Shown here: piece after piece, positions 15,452 to 23,419 of the stretch
Position numbering within the stretch: the first letter of the stretch is position 1
Layout: each line of letters starts with the position of its first letter
Program-made: the position numbers and the translations under genes
Virus record (IMG/VR): IMGVR_UViG_3300045253_000025
Span: 1-55,426 of that record
DNA length: 55,426 nucleotides
Direction: 5' to 3' (one strand)
DNA from: a virus
The notes under the pieces: model-generated
The model's input: the letters and a program-made list of their open reading frames with translations, nothing else
The model's database searches: none
Told to the model about the DNA's origin: nothing

Positions 15452-15640
15452 TCAATCATCGAGAGCTAGCTTGGCCTGATAATGCGGCTCGATCGAGAGC
15501 TTGGATTGGTAATGCGGTTCAATGGCAAAATGAGACAGGAGGGAGATGCCGGGGGGAGTGGGACCGGCAGACTCGTAACCTTGGGTGATTGGAAACCCGG
15601 ACAGGAAGCCTTGCGTGATGATCGTATCGGAAGGAAGCAT
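15452..15640 (-). CDS. Hypothetical 62-residue protein with internal repeats
   Basis: Carries internal duplications: TQGFLSGFPITQGY and SHFAIEPHYQSKLSIEPHYQAKL, the latter with IEPHYQ[SA]KL repeated twice. Its start follows a type A element (15648-15672) with the AAGGGG ribosome site. No family recognised. Confidence 0.5.
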   Translation of the reverse strand: MLPSDTIITQGFLSGFPITQGYESAGPTPPGISLLSHFAIEPHYQSKLSIEPHYQAKLALDD

Positions 15641-15647
15641 ATACCCC

Positions 15648-15672
15648 TTTGAGTTTTGTGAGAAGTATTATC
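15648..15672 (+). repeat. Dispersed element type A
   Basis: TTTGAGTTTTGTGAGAAG then TATTATC. On the minus strand it includes the TAA stop of the gene at 15668 and leads into AAAGGGGTATATG of the next gene. Confidence 0.85.
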
Positions 15673-15841
15673 GGGTAGTTTTCAGGGAACGGACCAGCTT
15701 TCGGTAACGGCCTGCATTTCCTCCTCGACGTTCGGAGCGGTGCATCCTAGAAACCTCTGAACGACTATGACCGATCCCGCCAACATATTTATTGCGGATC
15801 GAGCGAAGATTTTTTATCAGCTTTTTGGTTCCCGATCTCAT
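15668..15841 (-). CDS. Small basic cassette-family protein (core member)
   Basis: 57 residues starting MRSGTKKLIKNLRSIRNK and ending RKLVRSLKTTR. ATGA overlap with the upstream structural gene. The stop codon is part of a type A dispersed element. Strongly basic. Confidence 0.7.
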   Translation of the reverse strand: MRSGTKKLIKNLRSIRNKYVGGIGHSRSEVSRMHRSERRGGNAGRYRKLVRSLKTTR

Positions 15842-16413
15842 TGCGGAGTCCTCGTGGATGGAGCGGTTACGGAATCGAGCAAGAAGGAAGTCACGACAGT
15901 CACGTTATCAGAAGCGTAGAGAGTCAAGACTTTGGTTGTACGGTTGATCGCCCATTTGCCGAAGCCTTGAGCGCGGGCAGCGTTGAGACAGTCAGCCAGA
16001 GTATGGGCAACGTTTCCCGTCGAAGGGATAGCGAGGTCTTTGATGGCGAAGTTGTCGTAAGCATCGACGATCCGAGTCCCATTGCAGAATAAAATTTGGG
16101 GTGGGATGTCTACGCGGTGGGCGTTAGGAGCGGGAGTCGCATCGTAAGCCAGGACGAAGTAGGTTCCAGCACTCGCCAAGAGAGCGGCAGGGAAGGTTGC
16201 TCGGAACAGGCCGGTTCCGGTTCCGTTGGTCATGGTCGTCTCTTGAGTGAGCGTGATCGCTCCGGCTGGGAATTGGGCGTCAGTTGTAGCGGAGAGCAAA
16301 GTCAGGGTTGCTCCTGAACCACGATAGACTCCTAGACCGCCTGACAAGGTTCCGAAGATCAGAGCCTTGGTAATCGTCTTGTTGGCGTCGATAAATTGAA
16401 TTTCGTTTGCCAC
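15838..16413 (-). CDS. Putative virion protein, beta-rich
   Basis: 191 residues: ANKTITKALIFGTLSGGLGVYRGSG, then TGTGLFRATFPAALLASAGTYFVLAYDATPAPNAHRVD, and a C-terminal KWAINRTTKVLTLYASDN. The C-terminal piece resembles small phage appendage domains. Sits in the structural block. No firm family. Confidence 0.45.
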   Translation of the reverse strand: MANEIQFIDANKTITKALIFGTLSGGLGVYRGSGATLTLLSATTDAQFPAGAITLTQETTMTNGTGTGLFRATFPAALLASAGTYFVLAYDATPAPNAHRVDIPPQILFCNGTRIVDAYDNFAIKDLAIPSTGNVAHTLADCLNAARAQGFGKWAINRTTKVLTLYASDNVTVVTSFLLDSVTAPSTRTPQ

Positions 16414-16425
16414 GACTGATTAAAT

Positions 16426-16764
16426 TTAAAACACCTTTGCGAGTTGTATTGCTACATTGATGCTGGCACTGTTCCAAGCGACCACAGCTTGCAGATAGAG
16501 CGTCGTATCCGCCGACGTACTGAAAATTCGTTTGAGTAGAGTAGCATCGGGAATAAATCCTAGAAGATTTGCACCGATAGTCAGAGCTACTACAACGTCT
16601 ACTCCTCCGTCCGTCGTGCCGATCCTCAATCCGCCAGTGATGGCGTTGCCGGTGGTGTTATTGATGTAGATGCCGGTAATGGCATGGTTCTTTGGGACCG
16701 TGACCGTACCGTTTGCGGCAAGCGTGGCTTGAATCGTTTTAGTGGCGTAAGGATCATAACCCAT
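16426..16764 (-). CDS. Putative virion protein, beta-rich
   Basis: 112 residues: TIQATLAANGTVTVPKNHAITGIYINNTTGNAITGGLRIGTTDGG followed by VVAWNSASINVAIQLAKVF. The pattern fits small trimeric appendage or fibre-associated proteins of phages. Lies immediately after the large fibre fusion gene. Confidence 0.45.
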   Translation of the reverse strand: MGYDPYATKTIQATLAANGTVTVPKNHAITGIYINNTTGNAITGGLRIGTTDGGVDVVVALTIGANLLGFIPDATLLKRIFSTSADTTLYLQAVVAWNSASINVAIQLAKVF

Positions 16765-16782
16765 ATTTTCACAGACTCCGAT

Positions 16783-19617
16783 CTATTGCACATTCCAATT
16801 CGTACCGTCCCAAACAAATTCCTTATAATCTCCCGCTGACATATTGACGGTCGTAACTGCTGATGCGTCGAAGATATTGTCGCTTCCAGCGCGAGAAATA
16901 ACCAGCGTGCCGCTGCCAGCGTGCTTCACACCAACCCAAGCTCCTGACGCTCCAGCCGGTAGTGTCCAGGTAGTTCCGCTGCCGGTGTAGACGTAGGGCG
17001 TGTTATTGGTAAGCGTAGCACTAGCAGTATTGATGCGTGAGATTGCGGCGCGAGCAGTGGACAGTGTTCCGCTGGTCGGCAGCGTTACATTGGTCGCACC
17101 CGTCGTTGTTAGCGTAAGAGCGTTCGCGCCGGAAGTCGTAAAGGCTGCTGCCGTCGTTATGTTGCCCCCAAGATCAATCGTCTTGTTGGCGTCGTTCAGC
17201 TTGAAATTCAGCGTGCGCTCGTCGTTATTGCTGGCGTCGGGAAATGCGAGGATGATGTTGAAGCCCGAACTGCAGCTAAACCCGGCAGACCCATCGACTG
17301 AGAAATTACCGCCAATGGCTAAATCACTCGCTACGGTCATTCCGCCATCGGCTGTGACAGCCCCATGCAGTGTAGATGTCCCAGTAACGTAAAGATTGCC
17401 ATCGGTCTTGATTGTGCTTGCGGCGGAGCGGTAGAGGTTGGCCGTAGCATCGCTGTCGGAGAATCGAATTTTGTTCGCTACGATCTCTTGCGCGCCATTG
17501 CCAAGCACGAGCCGGTCGCTGGCGTTGAGTTTTGCCAGAGCGATGTAGCCGTTACCGGCGAAGTTCAACTGTTTGAGAGCATCGCTGTTGTTAAGAGTAT
17601 TGACCAACGGGCCAGGCAAGAAAAACACACCACTCTGGAGCGTAGCATAGGTGCTGTTACCAGCCTCGTTCGTCCATGTGAATTGCGTAGCGGCAAACGT
17701 GCTACTAATAACGCCAGCTTCTGTACAGGACATGCCCAGTGCTCGTCGCTCTACGTTTGATGGGGTACGGAAAATTATGAATGCTTCGTCTTGGAAAACT
17801 CCAGGGCTTGTCTCGTAGTGATTCTCAAGCTGTACCCAAACACCGCTTTTCGTAATGTCCTTACTCGTACCGACATTCGTACCGATCTGTATAACGTGAT
17901 CCCCACGTGATGCCACTACGTTCGTGCCGACCGTTGATGTAATAGTAAATGGGAGTGAGCCGTCGCTGATACTCGTATGACCTTTAAAGAGATCAATTCC
18001 GCTACCGTCAGTAGTTCCGACTGTAATGAGTGAAAGAAAAGATGGACTCGCGGTTGTACGGATATCCTGAATAGCGTTTAGCACGCTACCGCTTGTGCTG
18101 AGGCTTGTTCCGATTGACGTAGTACCAGTTCCTCCATTAGCGGCAGGTAGCGTGCCGGTGACTCCGGTTGTAAGTGGTAAACCAGTACAGCTTGTCAATG
18201 TACCTGAAGATGGCGTCCCAAGAATGGGCGTCACAAGTGTAGGCGATGTAGCGAATACCACAGCACCACTACCCGTCTCGTTCGTAAGCAAAGTGGCTAG
18301 ATTGGCTGAAGATGGAGTTGCTAAAAATGCAGAAGCTCCAGAAGCCAGTCCACTAACGCCTGTACTAATTGGAAGTCCAGTGCAGTTAGTCAATGTGCCG
18401 GAAGAAGGAGTACCTAGAACTGGGGTAGTAAGAGTTGGAGAAGTCAGAGTCTTATTTGTTAGAGTTGCTGTACCGTCAATCGTATCAAAGCCCCCAGTAG
18501 CGTTGACGTTGTTTCCTAGAGCGGTTGCGACTCCTGTACCGAAAGAGGTAATCCCTGTTCCACCATTAGCGACAGGCAGAGTTCCTGTAATAGCAGAAGT
18601 CAACGAGATATTTGTAAGCGTATTGGATGATCCAGAGATTGTCTTACTTGTGAACGTCTGAACGGTAGAAAGATCAGCGATCGTTCCTGACGGGACTGTC
18701 TTTGTTCCCCAGGAGTCGATAGTCGATCCATTAGTAATCCCGTACCCAACAGCAGTCGTCGGGGTCGATCTGACTTGAGACCAAAGAACTCCGATCTGGG
18801 GACCGGGGCCGGAGGAGAAAGTTCCCGTTCGTGAAGGAGACTTCGAGACTTGCTCGTATATCCAGCGGCCTTGCTCCTTCTTCGCTCGATAGCGATAAAT
18901 AAAGCCGTCGCTCAAAACACCTTCGTATAAATCTTTCTCGACTCGAAACCATTGAATCCAGAAAGGCTGCTTAGGAGTAACCGGGTTTTCGACAACCGCC
19001 TCCGGTCTAACGACCGTATTTTCTGGAGAAGAAAGAGAGAACATCTTCTCGGATTCGGCTTGCGAAGCTCCGGTTGGGAATGGACCGATCCGCTTTTCGT
19101 AAGATGCGATCCAATCGGAAGCGATCTCCTGCTGCGCTTGGCGGAGATCGAGATCGCTGGAGCAGACTAGATCATGAAGCTTGTTCTCCAGCTTGTCTTT
19201 GAGCCTTGCTCCATACCGACCTGCATAGGACTGAGGCCAGAGATTCTTAAGATCGTTGGAACCTCCGAGTTCTAACGGGATTAGATGATCGACTTCGTAC
19301 TGAGACCGATCAGACCAAGGAATGCCGTAAGAGGCAAAGACTTTCTTTTTGAGTGATTCGGGGACGTTACGGACGCGAGCGGTATAGCCGGGACGGGAGA
19401 GGTCATCGACGCCAATCGTGGGGAAGTAAGCCCCTGGAGTTTTAGTAGGGTCGGGGAGGACTCCGGGAGTGGTGACGGATCGAGAATCGGTAGCAGGTCG
19501 GGAAACCGGGGACAGAGCAACGGACGATGAATCATTGATCCAACCGCCATCAGGCGCAGGGGAACAGCCTCCAACGAGGAAGATCGAAAGCAGGATTGGC
19601 AGGAGCCAGCGGTTCAT
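16783..19617 (-). CDS. Lipoprotein-signal + HNH-like + tail-fibre-repeat fusion
   Basis: 944 residues. Residues 1-18 are a lipoprotein signal (hydrophobic run then LVGGC, lipidated Cys 18). Residues ~75-170 hold an HNH-like part with VDHLIPLELGGSND (His 111) and NLWPQSY. From about residue 280 the protein becomes typical fibre sequence: repeats of LTNKTLTSPTLTTPVLG and SSGTLTNCTGLP, then trimeric beta segments to the end. The likely role is an adhesion fibre. A cleaved lipoprotein signal and a nuclease-like module on a fibre are unusual; the fibre part may have been captured. Base and codon style changes near 18,700. Confidence 0.65.
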   Translation of the reverse strand: MNRWLLPILLSIFLVGGCSPAPDGGWINDSSSVALSPVSRPATDSRSVTTPGVLPDPTKTPGAYFPTIGVDDLSRPGYTARVRNVPESLKKKVFASYGIPWSDRSQYEVDHLIPLELGGSNDLKNLWPQSYAGRYGARLKDKLENKLHDLVCSSDLDLRQAQQEIASDWIASYEKRIGPFPTGASQAESEKMFSLSSPENTVVRPEAVVENPVTPKQPFWIQWFRVEKDLYEGVLSDGFIYRYRAKKEQGRWIYEQVSKSPSRTGTFSSGPGPQIGVLWSQVRSTPTTAVGYGITNGSTIDSWGTKTVPSGTIADLSTVQTFTSKTISGSSNTLTNISLTSAITGTLPVANGGTGITSFGTGVATALGNNVNATGGFDTIDGTATLTNKTLTSPTLTTPVLGTPSSGTLTNCTGLPISTGVSGLASGASAFLATPSSANLATLLTNETGSGAVVFATSPTLVTPILGTPSSGTLTSCTGLPLTTGVTGTLPAANGGTGTTSIGTSLSTSGSVLNAIQDIRTTASPSFLSLITVGTTDGSGIDLFKGHTSISDGSLPFTITSTVGTNVVASRGDHVIQIGTNVGTSKDITKSGVWVQLENHYETSPGVFQDEAFIIFRTPSNVERRALGMSCTEAGVISSTFAATQFTWTNEAGNSTYATLQSGVFFLPGPLVNTLNNSDALKQLNFAGNGYIALAKLNASDRLVLGNGAQEIVANKIRFSDSDATANLYRSAASTIKTDGNLYVTGTSTLHGAVTADGGMTVASDLAIGGNFSVDGSAGFSCSSGFNIILAFPDASNNDERTLNFKLNDANKTIDLGGNITTAAAFTTSGANALTLTTTGATNVTLPTSGTLSTARAAISRINTASATLTNNTPYVYTGSGTTWTLPAGASGAWVGVKHAGSGTLVISRAGSDNIFDASAVTTVNMSAGDYKEFVWDGTNWNVQ
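19016..19035 (+). repeat. Dispersed motif, type B core, in lipoprotein-fibre gene
   Basis: GTATTTTCTGGAGAAGAAAG. Coding strand read as LSSPENT. Confidence 0.65.
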
Positions 19618-19907
19618 TTTCTTCTCAAGAAATAGTGACCAACAAAAGTCTCGATTCGAGGTTTGCCTAGCCGTTTTCGCAGATCATTCTCCCAATTCGT
19701 GAGGATGCAATTTGAGAGCGGATCGGTCGTCATTTGAACCAGCAGCGTACCTAACGGAATCCACACGGCGATACTCATCCAGCCATAACCGGGCCAGACG
19801 CTATCCCAAAGTTTCCACACCACAACCGGCATTGCTAAGCCAGTCACAAGGACAGCGATGCAGCCGATGAAATGAAAAACGACCAAAAACATAAGCAGTA
19901 GTTTCAT
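19614..19907 (-). CDS. Small membrane protein, probably lysis-related
   Basis: 97 residues. Two or three membrane helices: MKLLLMFLVVFHFIGCIAVLVTGL, then MSIAVWIPLGTLLVQM. A basic tail follows. ATGA overlap with the lipoprotein-fibre gene. Could be a holin or pinholin-type protein. No lysozyme family gene is visible next to it. Confidence 0.45.
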   Translation of the reverse strand: MKLLLMFLVVFHFIGCIAVLVTGLAMPVVVWKLWDSVWPGYGWMSIAVWIPLGTLLVQMTTDPLSNCILTNWENDLRKRLGKPRIETFVGHYFLRRK

Positions 19908-19914
19908 ACCCGGT

Positions 19915-20163
19915 TTATTGGAGACGGATCAAAGGATGACCGATCAGAGCCATCAGCAGGCTGATGAGCAGTACCACGACCAGTATGACGAAGATTACGC
20001 GAATGACCTGAAAGGCCAAAGGCGGTCCCCAGCCTTGCTTTTCGATATAGCCGATCAAGAACCAGAGCAAGCCCAACACGACGGCTCCAATCAGCAGCCC
20101 CAGAATCGTTGAGACAATTCCAGCCAAGCTTACGTCGATCACGGCCAGAGAGAGAGTAATCAT
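19915..20163 (-). CDS. Small two-helix membrane protein, holin-like
   Basis: 82 residues, mostly hydrophobic: a helix from GIVSTILGLLIGAVVLGLLWFLIGY, a short loop EKQGWGPP, then a second helix VIRVIFVILVVVLLISLLMALIG. The arrangement fits a holin, but no sequence family was recognised. Its ribosome site lies in a type B element (20169-20205). Confidence 0.5.
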   Translation of the reverse strand: MITLSLAVIDVSLAGIVSTILGLLIGAVVLGLLWFLIGYIEKQGWGPPLAFQVIRVIFVILVVVLLISLLMALIGHPLIRLQ

Positions 20164-20168
20164 ATTAT

Positions 20169-20205
20169 TTTCCTTTCCAGAAAAATGTACCCGGACGGTA
20201 ATCCG
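20169..20205 (-). repeat. Dispersed element type B with hairpin
   Basis: Minus strand: hairpin CGGATTACCGTCCG then GGGTACATTTTTCTGG and AAAGGAAAATAAT before the ATG at 20163. It serves as a leader of the holin-like gene. Confidence 0.65.
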
Positions 20206-20214
20206 TCAGGGGTG

Positions 20215-20451
20215 TTAGTCGTCGCTGTAGATTTCTTCCCAGCGGTGATTCTTCTTGTAGTCCTTGGAGAAGTCAGTTTCGGGGAACGCTCCGACGTAGG
20301 CCCAATTACGGAGGTACTTGAGTTGGCGATGGTCTCCGCTGATGACTTGCTTGATCTCGAATAACTGAATCGTAGCAGTCACGAGAGAGCAAGCCAGGAA
20401 GACAGCGGTCCCGATGCCGATGCCGAAGCGTGTGTTTTCGTTGATGGTCAT
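20215..20451 (-). CDS. Small membrane protein
   Basis: 78 residues with one N-terminal helix (FGIGIGTAVFLACSLVTATIQLFE) and an acidic/aromatic tail (FPETDFSKDYKKNHRWEEIYSDD). It overlaps the coiled-coil gene upstream by four bases (ATGA). Possible antiholin or spanin-like role is speculative. Confidence 0.45.
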   Translation of the reverse strand: MTINENTRFGIGIGTAVFLACSLVTATIQLFEIKQVISGDHRQLKYLRNWAYVGAFPETDFSKDYKKNHRWEEIYSDD

Positions 20452-20996
20452 TGATGCAACTTTGCTAATTGTACGATCAGACTGGCGAGACCGAGAACGA
20501 CTGAGATAGCAACTCCGATCCAGAGAGCCGTGGTTGCTTGACCTCTTTCTTGTGCTGTGTCCTTGCCAAGCAATGAGCTACGATACTTTTCTAACTCGGC
20601 TACCTTGTTCTTGACTTCCTCCAATCGCTCCGCTTCGGAATTGAATCGGGACTCGACTTCCTGACGCGGCATCGTTGCCTTGTTCTGCTCATCCAGCTTG
20701 CGGGAGAGATCGTTGTGCGTTTGATTATAGGACTTCTGCGCTTCTTCGGCTTTGGTGATCGCTTTCTCGGAGGCGGCAAAGGCAGCGTCGGTAAGTTTCT
20801 GCTGAGCGGCTAACGCAGCGTTGACTGCAACCTCTGCTGATTTAAATTGCTGATCGTATCTGCGATCTCGCTCCTCATAGCGTTTGTCTCGCTCGTCATA
20901 ACGGCGGTCTCGCTCGTCGAGCTTGGTCTCGATGATCTCACGAGTCAGGGCGATCAAACCGTTTTCTCTGCTCGTAAGTTGGGGTTGTTCACTCAT
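20448..20996 (-). CDS. Coiled-coil protein with C-terminal membrane anchor
   Basis: 182 residues. Residues ~25-55 are repeats of ERDRRYDERDKRYEE type, followed by long Ala/Glu/Lys coiled coil, and a C-terminal membrane helix (TALWIGVAISVVLGLASLIVQL). This layout is common in phages next to lysis genes, where it is of unknown function. Possible spanin or holin accessory. It follows a strong terminator at 21030-21070. Confidence 0.5.
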   Translation of the reverse strand: MSEQPQLTSRENGLIALTREIIETKLDERDRRYDERDKRYEERDRRYDQQFKSAEVAVNAALAAQQKLTDAAFAASEKAITKAEEAQKSYNQTHNDLSRKLDEQNKATMPRQEVESRFNSEAERLEEVKNKVAELEKYRSSLLGKDTAQERGQATTALWIGVAISVVLGLASLIVQLAKLHQ

Positions 20997-20998
20997 GT

Positions 20999-21025
20999 AT
21001 CCGGCTTGTACTCAGGCAGGATTAG
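20999..21025 (-). repeat. 27-bp repeat, copy 1
   Basis: Plus strand TGTATCCGGCTTGTACTCAG followed by GCAGGATT. One mismatch to 51882-51908. Lies in the leader of the coiled-coil gene, directly after a terminator. Confidence 0.7.
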
Positions 21026-21029
21026 GTCA

Positions 21030-21070
21030 ATAAAAAAGCCGGGTCGAAGGCGTATTCATCCGACCCGGCT
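21030..21070 (-). terminator. Rho-independent terminator
   Basis: Minus strand: AGCCGGGTCG at 21070-21061 pairs perfectly with CGACCCGGCT at 21046-21037 (10 bp), followed by a run of Ts. It ends the transcript through the capsid genes and the gene at 21152-21799. Confidence 0.9.
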
Positions 21071-21151
21071 CCTCAAGGAGACTCCCGGTGAGCATCAGAC
21101 CGGGATCAGAGATTATTCATAACGGAAGTAGACTCCGCTGGTTTGGTTGCT

Positions 21152-21799
21152 CTATGTCCGGCCAACGTAATCGGCGGTTACGAGATCGAACGTACCCGCT
21201 GCCGTACCGTTGGTGGAGTGCAGGATCAAAGGCTGGTTGATGTCGGGCGTGACGAATAGCGGCTTACCGCCACTGGAGTAGGTGTTACGGACGGAGACCG
21301 TGGGAGTCAGGTTCCAAAGGGCTTGCTCGGTATCAGCAGCGACTCCGAAGAACCAGACATCCTGACCGATATTGAATCCGCCTGTCGGGACGTTGGCCGT
21401 CAAGGTGATTGCTAGCGTTGCTACCGACGAGACGACGTACAGGTTGTAGATACCCGTCGTCGGATTCTTGATGACGAGGTAGTCGTTCGCAGCGATGGCG
21501 TTGACGGCGGCAGGTATCTCCCCGTAGGGGCTGGCGAGCATGGAGCTAGCCGGAGTGCCGGGATCGGCTGTAAGATTGATGACCGCCTGGGCAGCGGCAG
21601 CGGCGGTGGAGAGCGTTGTATGGCCCAACGGACGCATGACCGTGATCGTGTGAGCCGTCGAGCCTAGAGAATAGGCAAGATAGGTTAAGGCGGTACGATA
21701 GCCGGAATAGGGCGGGATCACAACGTCAATGACCGTGTTCGCGCTTTGCGTCTTACCGGCTGCTCTGTAGGAAGCCACTGAGTTGAAGAAGAAGCCCAT
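21152..21799 (-). CDS. Virion protein, beta-rich
   Basis: 215 residues, starting MGFFFNSVASYRAAGKTQSANTV. TALTYLAYSLGSTAHTITVMRPLGHTTLS fits a small decoration or fibre-type beta protein. It follows the major capsid gene and precedes a terminator. Its start lies behind a type A element. No family recognised. Confidence 0.5.
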   Translation of the reverse strand: MGFFFNSVASYRAAGKTQSANTVIDVVIPPYSGYRTALTYLAYSLGSTAHTITVMRPLGHTTLSTAAAAAQAVINLTADPGTPASSMLASPYGEIPAAVNAIAANDYLVIKNPTTGIYNLYVVSSVATLAITLTANVPTGGFNIGQDVWFFGVAADTEQALWNLTPTVSVRNTYSSGGKPLFVTPDINQPLILHSTNGTAAGTFDLVTADYVGRT

Positions 21800-21810
21800 A
21801 GGGATACCTG

Positions 21811-21836
21811 TCTGAGTTTTGTGAGAAGAATTATTT
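21811..21836 (+). repeat. Dispersed element type A
   Basis: TCTGAGTTTTGTGAGAAGAA then TTATTT. Its TAA (minus) is the stop of the 39-residue basic gene at 21831, and it leads to the gene starting at 21799. Confidence 0.85.
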
Positions 21837-21950
21837 GCGTTTTCGAGGCTTGCGTTTTGGTTTTCCGCCGTAAGCTTCAGGATGGTTTCGACGGGATACC
21901 TTTTCCCAGAAGTCAGCAGAGCTTTTGTTAAGTTTGATGAGGCGAGTCAT
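21831..21950 (-). CDS. Very short basic protein behind major capsid gene
   Basis: 39 residues, MTRLIKLNKSSADFWEKVSR then a KPKRKPRKRK tail. T-R-L-I-K matches the core of the cassette family (GTKRLIKGL) without the first residues. TGATG overlap with the capsid stop. Its stop is inside a type A element. Confidence 0.6.
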   Translation of the reverse strand: MTRLIKLNKSSADFWEKVSRRNHPEAYGGKPKRKPRKRK

Positions 21951-23092
21951 CAGTAAATGACCGTGGGGCTGAAGACGCAATTCGGGACGTACAAAGCCGG
22001 GAGGCCGTTGAGGACTGCTTTTAAGTCCCAGCCTGCCGGGTCGATGACCTGAGTCGTCCAGGCGGCGAAGCCGAATCGCTCCGTCCCTTGATCGAGAAGG
22101 TTTTCCATGACAAGCTCGGAGCCGTTCATCCAGGAACACCAATCGAAATCGACGGCGGGCAGGATCACGGCTCGGTTGTCCGGGATGACCTTGATGTTGT
22201 TTCCGGCGTAATCGACGAGCAAGGCGTCGTAGGAGTGGAAGGCCATGTAGGGGATGCCCTTGAATACAACTTCCAAGCCGGTGTCTTGAACGCCATCGGG
22301 ACCACGGAACTCCGTCCGCTCGAAGCGAGACCAGACGGTATTGGCGATGCCAGCAGCTTCGAGGAGTCCGGTGTTTTTGAACAAAGGAGCCATCGTCACG
22401 GAGTTGACCCAGACATCGCGGATCGGTCGTCCAGTAAGAGCTTCCTGAGCCGCGTTCATCTTGAAGAACTGGCCGATAATGTCGGCGGCAGGATCGTTCC
22501 AGGGGCGTTCGATGATCGCAGCGTCAGTTGAATTGACCGTAGCCGCCATCTGGTTCTTGTTGCCTGCTGGAATCTGGAAGTTGACCGTGAAGTTGCCGGA
22601 GCCGGTTTCGACCGGGTTGACATCATCGCCGGAGATCAGGAAGTCATGGGAGCCTAAGAGCATCCGGGAACACATGAACTCACGAGCGTTGACAAACTTC
22701 TGAGCTAGGAAGCGTTCCTGCTTGGTGATGTAGGACTGGCCGGAAGCATCGACGGCTCCCCAATTCTGACCGAGAGGACGAGTACGAAAAACCTTCTCCG
22801 CTAGGATCGGAATCTTCTCATGGAAGCGAGCCATCGTCATGGCGACGTGGCCGATGACCTGCGGAGCGGAGGTTGCCGGGCCGACTGCCGGAGCGCGTCC
22901 TTTTGCCATCGTGCGCGTGCGGTTGAACTGATCGTAACCGGCGACGTGACCGCCAGGGCTTTCGACGTTGCGACCGTCCATCCCCATGCCGAGATAATCC
23001 TGGACGCGGGATTGCGGTTGCTTGATCGTCGAGATGACCCTCGTCACCTGATAAGTCGAGAGCAGTTGTTCGAGGGAGACGTTAGTTGCCAT
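21950..23092 (-). CDS. Major capsid protein
   Basis: 380 residues. MATNVSLEQLLSTYQVTRVIS, a segment with KQERFLAQKFVNAREFMCSRML (spine helix pattern) and DVWVNSVTMAPLFKN, then IKVIPDNRAVILP and the end WDLKAVLNGLPALYVPN. These agree with lambda gpE-like HK97-fold capsid proteins (E-loop, spine helix, P-domain, A-domain). It lies one gene after the decoration protein. Role: shell of the capsid. Confidence 0.75.
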   Translation of the reverse strand: MATNVSLEQLLSTYQVTRVISTIKQPQSRVQDYLGMGMDGRNVESPGGHVAGYDQFNRTRTMAKGRAPAVGPATSAPQVIGHVAMTMARFHEKIPILAEKVFRTRPLGQNWGAVDASGQSYITKQERFLAQKFVNAREFMCSRMLLGSHDFLISGDDVNPVETGSGNFTVNFQIPAGNKNQMAATVNSTDAAIIERPWNDPAADIIGQFFKMNAAQEALTGRPIRDVWVNSVTMAPLFKNTGLLEAAGIANTVWSRFERTEFRGPDGVQDTGLEVVFKGIPYMAFHSYDALLVDYAGNNIKVIPDNRAVILPAVDFDWCSWMNGSELVMENLLDQGTERFGFAAWTTQVIDPAGWDLKAVLNGLPALYVPNCVFSPTVIY

Positions 23093-23125
23093 GATCGGTT
23101 ATCCGGTGAGGGTTAGGTTACTTCG

Positions 23126-23377
23126 TTACTTTCCATCAGGTCGTTTGTCGAGACCTTTTTCCTTCAAAATTGCGGCTACGTCGTCAACGTGCAGCATATC
23201 GCAAATGCATGCGCCAGTATCGTTCGTGATCGGTGCAATACTGCCGTTGCAAGTGTCATTGCCCGGCACAGCACTATGCAAGACACCAAACGAAACAATT
23301 TTTGCTCCGTCGCCGTAGCCACCGAGTTTCACACAGATGTCCCCATTCTTCGCTTCTCGTCCGTTTCTGTAGTGCAT
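23126..23377 (-). CDS. Small Cys-containing hypothetical protein
   Basis: 83 residues from the ATG at 23377, starting MHYRNGREAKNGDICVKLGG. Later GVLHSAVPGNDTCNGSIAP and ACICDMLHVDDV. The opening RNGREAKNGD is a pattern in small phage proteins of unknown function. The start codon is inside a type A element in opposite orientation, where GAGAAG acts as ribosome site. Codon style differs from neighbours. Confidence 0.5.
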   Translation of the reverse strand: MHYRNGREAKNGDICVKLGGYGDGAKIVSFGVLHSAVPGNDTCNGSIAPITNDTGACICDMLHVDDVAAILKEKGLDKRPDGK

Positions 23378-23402
23378 AATTCTTCTCAGGAAACTCAAAG
23401 GG
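23375..23402 (-). repeat. Dispersed element type A (opposite orientation)
   Basis: Reads as CTTTGAGTTTCCTGAGAAG then AATTATG on the minus strand, where it supplies a GAGAAG ribosome site and the ATG of the gene at 23377. Confidence 0.75.
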
Positions 23403-23419
23403 ATGTACTGGATTACGGA

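Noticed and set aside
18090-18660. Plus-strand open frame of ~188 residues in the fibre region
   Set aside because: Shadow of the repetitive fibre sequence; Val/Pro-rich without start signals, opposite to a gene with clear repeats.
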